Assembly (NCBI GenBank): GCA_023248665.1 | Contig: JAHFEC010000055.1 | Location: 1-7,519 of the forward strand | From: Microcaldota archaeon | Lineage (GTDB): Archaea > Micrarchaeota > Micrarchaeia > Anstonellales > Anstonellaceae | Direction: 5' to 3' | Length of the DNA stretch: 7,519 bases | Part shown: piece by piece, positions 7,222 to 7,519 of the stretch | Layout: each line of letters begins with the position of its first letter | Position numbering within the stretch: position 1 is the first letter of the stretch | Program-made: the position numbers and the translations under genes | Notes under the pieces: model-generated | Told to the model about the DNA's origin: nothing | What the model saw: only the letters and a program-made list of their open reading frames with translations | The model's database searches: none

Positions 7222-7293
7222 AGCAAGCGCGAAAAAATCGCGAACAAAAAAACAAAAAGCGAAAAAAACCAAAACAACGAACTGGTGCAAAAA
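7222..7293 (+). other. A-rich leader with a 5' hairpin
   Basis: Between the predicted transcription start and the ATG at 7294 the plus strand is extremely rich in A, with runs of 5-7, and has almost no T. A hairpin CGCGA (7228-7232), loop AAAAA, TCGCG (7238-7242) would sit within about 10 nt of the RNA 5' end. The composition differs sharply from the GC-rich genes around it. It may be an untranslated leader or part of a small RNA. No known riboswitch pattern is recognised. Confidence 0.35.
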
Positions 7294-7404
7294 ATGCAAA
7301 ACGAAAATGAAGAAATCAAAAATGGCGAGAGCGCCCAGAACGAGCGCGCCTCTTCCAATATACTGGATACGCTCAACACATTGGTCCTGCTGGCAATGGG
7401 ATGA
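7294..7404 (+). CDS. Possible 36-residue peptide, acidic start and hydrophobic end
   Basis: A short frame beginning ATG with GGTG (7284-7287) 6 nt upstream and ending in TGA at 7402-7404. The first 20 residues are Glu/Asn/Gln-rich and the last 14 (ILDTLNTLVLLAMG) are hydrophobic. Codon choice (GGC, GAG, AGC, GCC, CAG, CGC) resembles the confident genes better than the overlapping frame does. It lies downstream of the strong TATA box. It could be a real small protein, an upstream peptide for the next gene, or the start of a longer protein broken by a frameshift or sequencing error. No family recognised. Confidence 0.35.
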   Translation: MQNENEEIKNGESAQNERASSNILDTLNTLVLLAMG

Positions 7405-7453
7405 CGATTACCCGAACGGGATGAAAAACAATCTAAAAAACTGGTGGTTGTAT

Positions 7454-7519
7454 ATGAAAAACGCATTTGGACTTTCAATGCTGTTCGTTACGCTGGCCTT
7501 AGTGCTCAGCGGGGCGGCT
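7454..7519 (+). CDS. Start of a secreted or membrane protein (partial, signal peptide only)
   Basis: Only 22 residues are visible: a short basic start (MKN), a hydrophobic core (SMLFVTLALVL) and SGAA, a likely cleavage site, so this is a signal peptide or a first membrane helix. The start at 7454 is preferred because AACTGGTG lies 7 nt upstream, the same octamer that precedes the ATG at 7294. In-frame alternatives are 7421 (adds 11 residues, including two Trp) and 7307 (a longer Lys/Trp-rich extension that looks non-coding). The function cannot be told. The frame runs off the right edge. Confidence 0.6.
   Translation, partial: MKNAFGLSMLFVTLALVLSGAA

Noticed and set aside
6775..7478. Phe/Ser-rich minus-strand frames (6775-7299 and 7191-7478)
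   Set aside because: The first is antisense to the winged-helix domain. Both owe their Phe-rich, membrane-like look to the A-rich plus strand being read backwards.
1..7519. tRNA, rRNA, CRISPR array, insertion sequence, integrase or attachment site
   Set aside because: No cloverleaf-type sequence, spaced direct repeats, transposase motifs or flanking inverted repeats were seen by eye on either strand.

Overview
This window reads as archaeal chromosomal DNA. The support is an RtcB ligase of archaeal type, TATA boxes of the archaeal TTTAWATA kind placed about 26 nt before start codons, Shine-Dalgarno sites of the GAGGTG/AAGGTG/GGTG type, T-rich terminator-like tracts, and a membrane-anchored winged-helix protein of a kind common in archaea. 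The coding DNA is GC-rich and the last intergenic region is strikingly A-rich. I lean toward an uncultivated lineage, possibly DPANN (for example Micrarchaeota or Diapherotrites), but that is a guess from protein style and no marker here proves it.

Layout. Minus strand, 4098 down to 1: two genes in tandem. The first encodes a 977-residue protein (or 972 from an internal Met) with a central hydrophobic hairpin. The second encodes a mostly helical protein with one hydrophobic segment near its N-terminus and runs off the left edge after 376 visible residues. I recognise neither. The gap between them is short, one intact Shine-Dalgarno site precedes the second gene, and there is no terminator, so they look like one operon. 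Plus strand, from 4188: rtcB, complete with all catalytic residues. It is divergent from the unknown operon, and the roughly 90 bp between them holds one near-symmetric TATA element that could serve both directions. Plus strand, 5723-7048: a type I membrane protein with a signal peptide, two predicted carboxypeptidase-regulatory-like beta domains outside, one membrane helix, a lysine-rich linker and a C-terminal winged helix inside. It looks like a one-component membrane-bound transcription regulator with its own leaderless promoter.

From 7049 to 7453 there is no confident gene: a T-rich terminator-like tract with alternative stems, a strong TATA box, an A-rich leader with a small hairpin, and a possible 36-codon ORF. 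At the right edge a new gene begins with a signal peptide and is cut off.

How they work together. RtcB seals RNA ends (tRNA splicing and repair). Nothing in the sequence ties the unknown operon or the membrane regulator to RtcB beyond adjacency and the shared divergent promoter. No tRNA, rRNA, CRISPR, insertion sequence or integrase was seen. The most novel material is the unknown two-gene operon and the membrane regulator.
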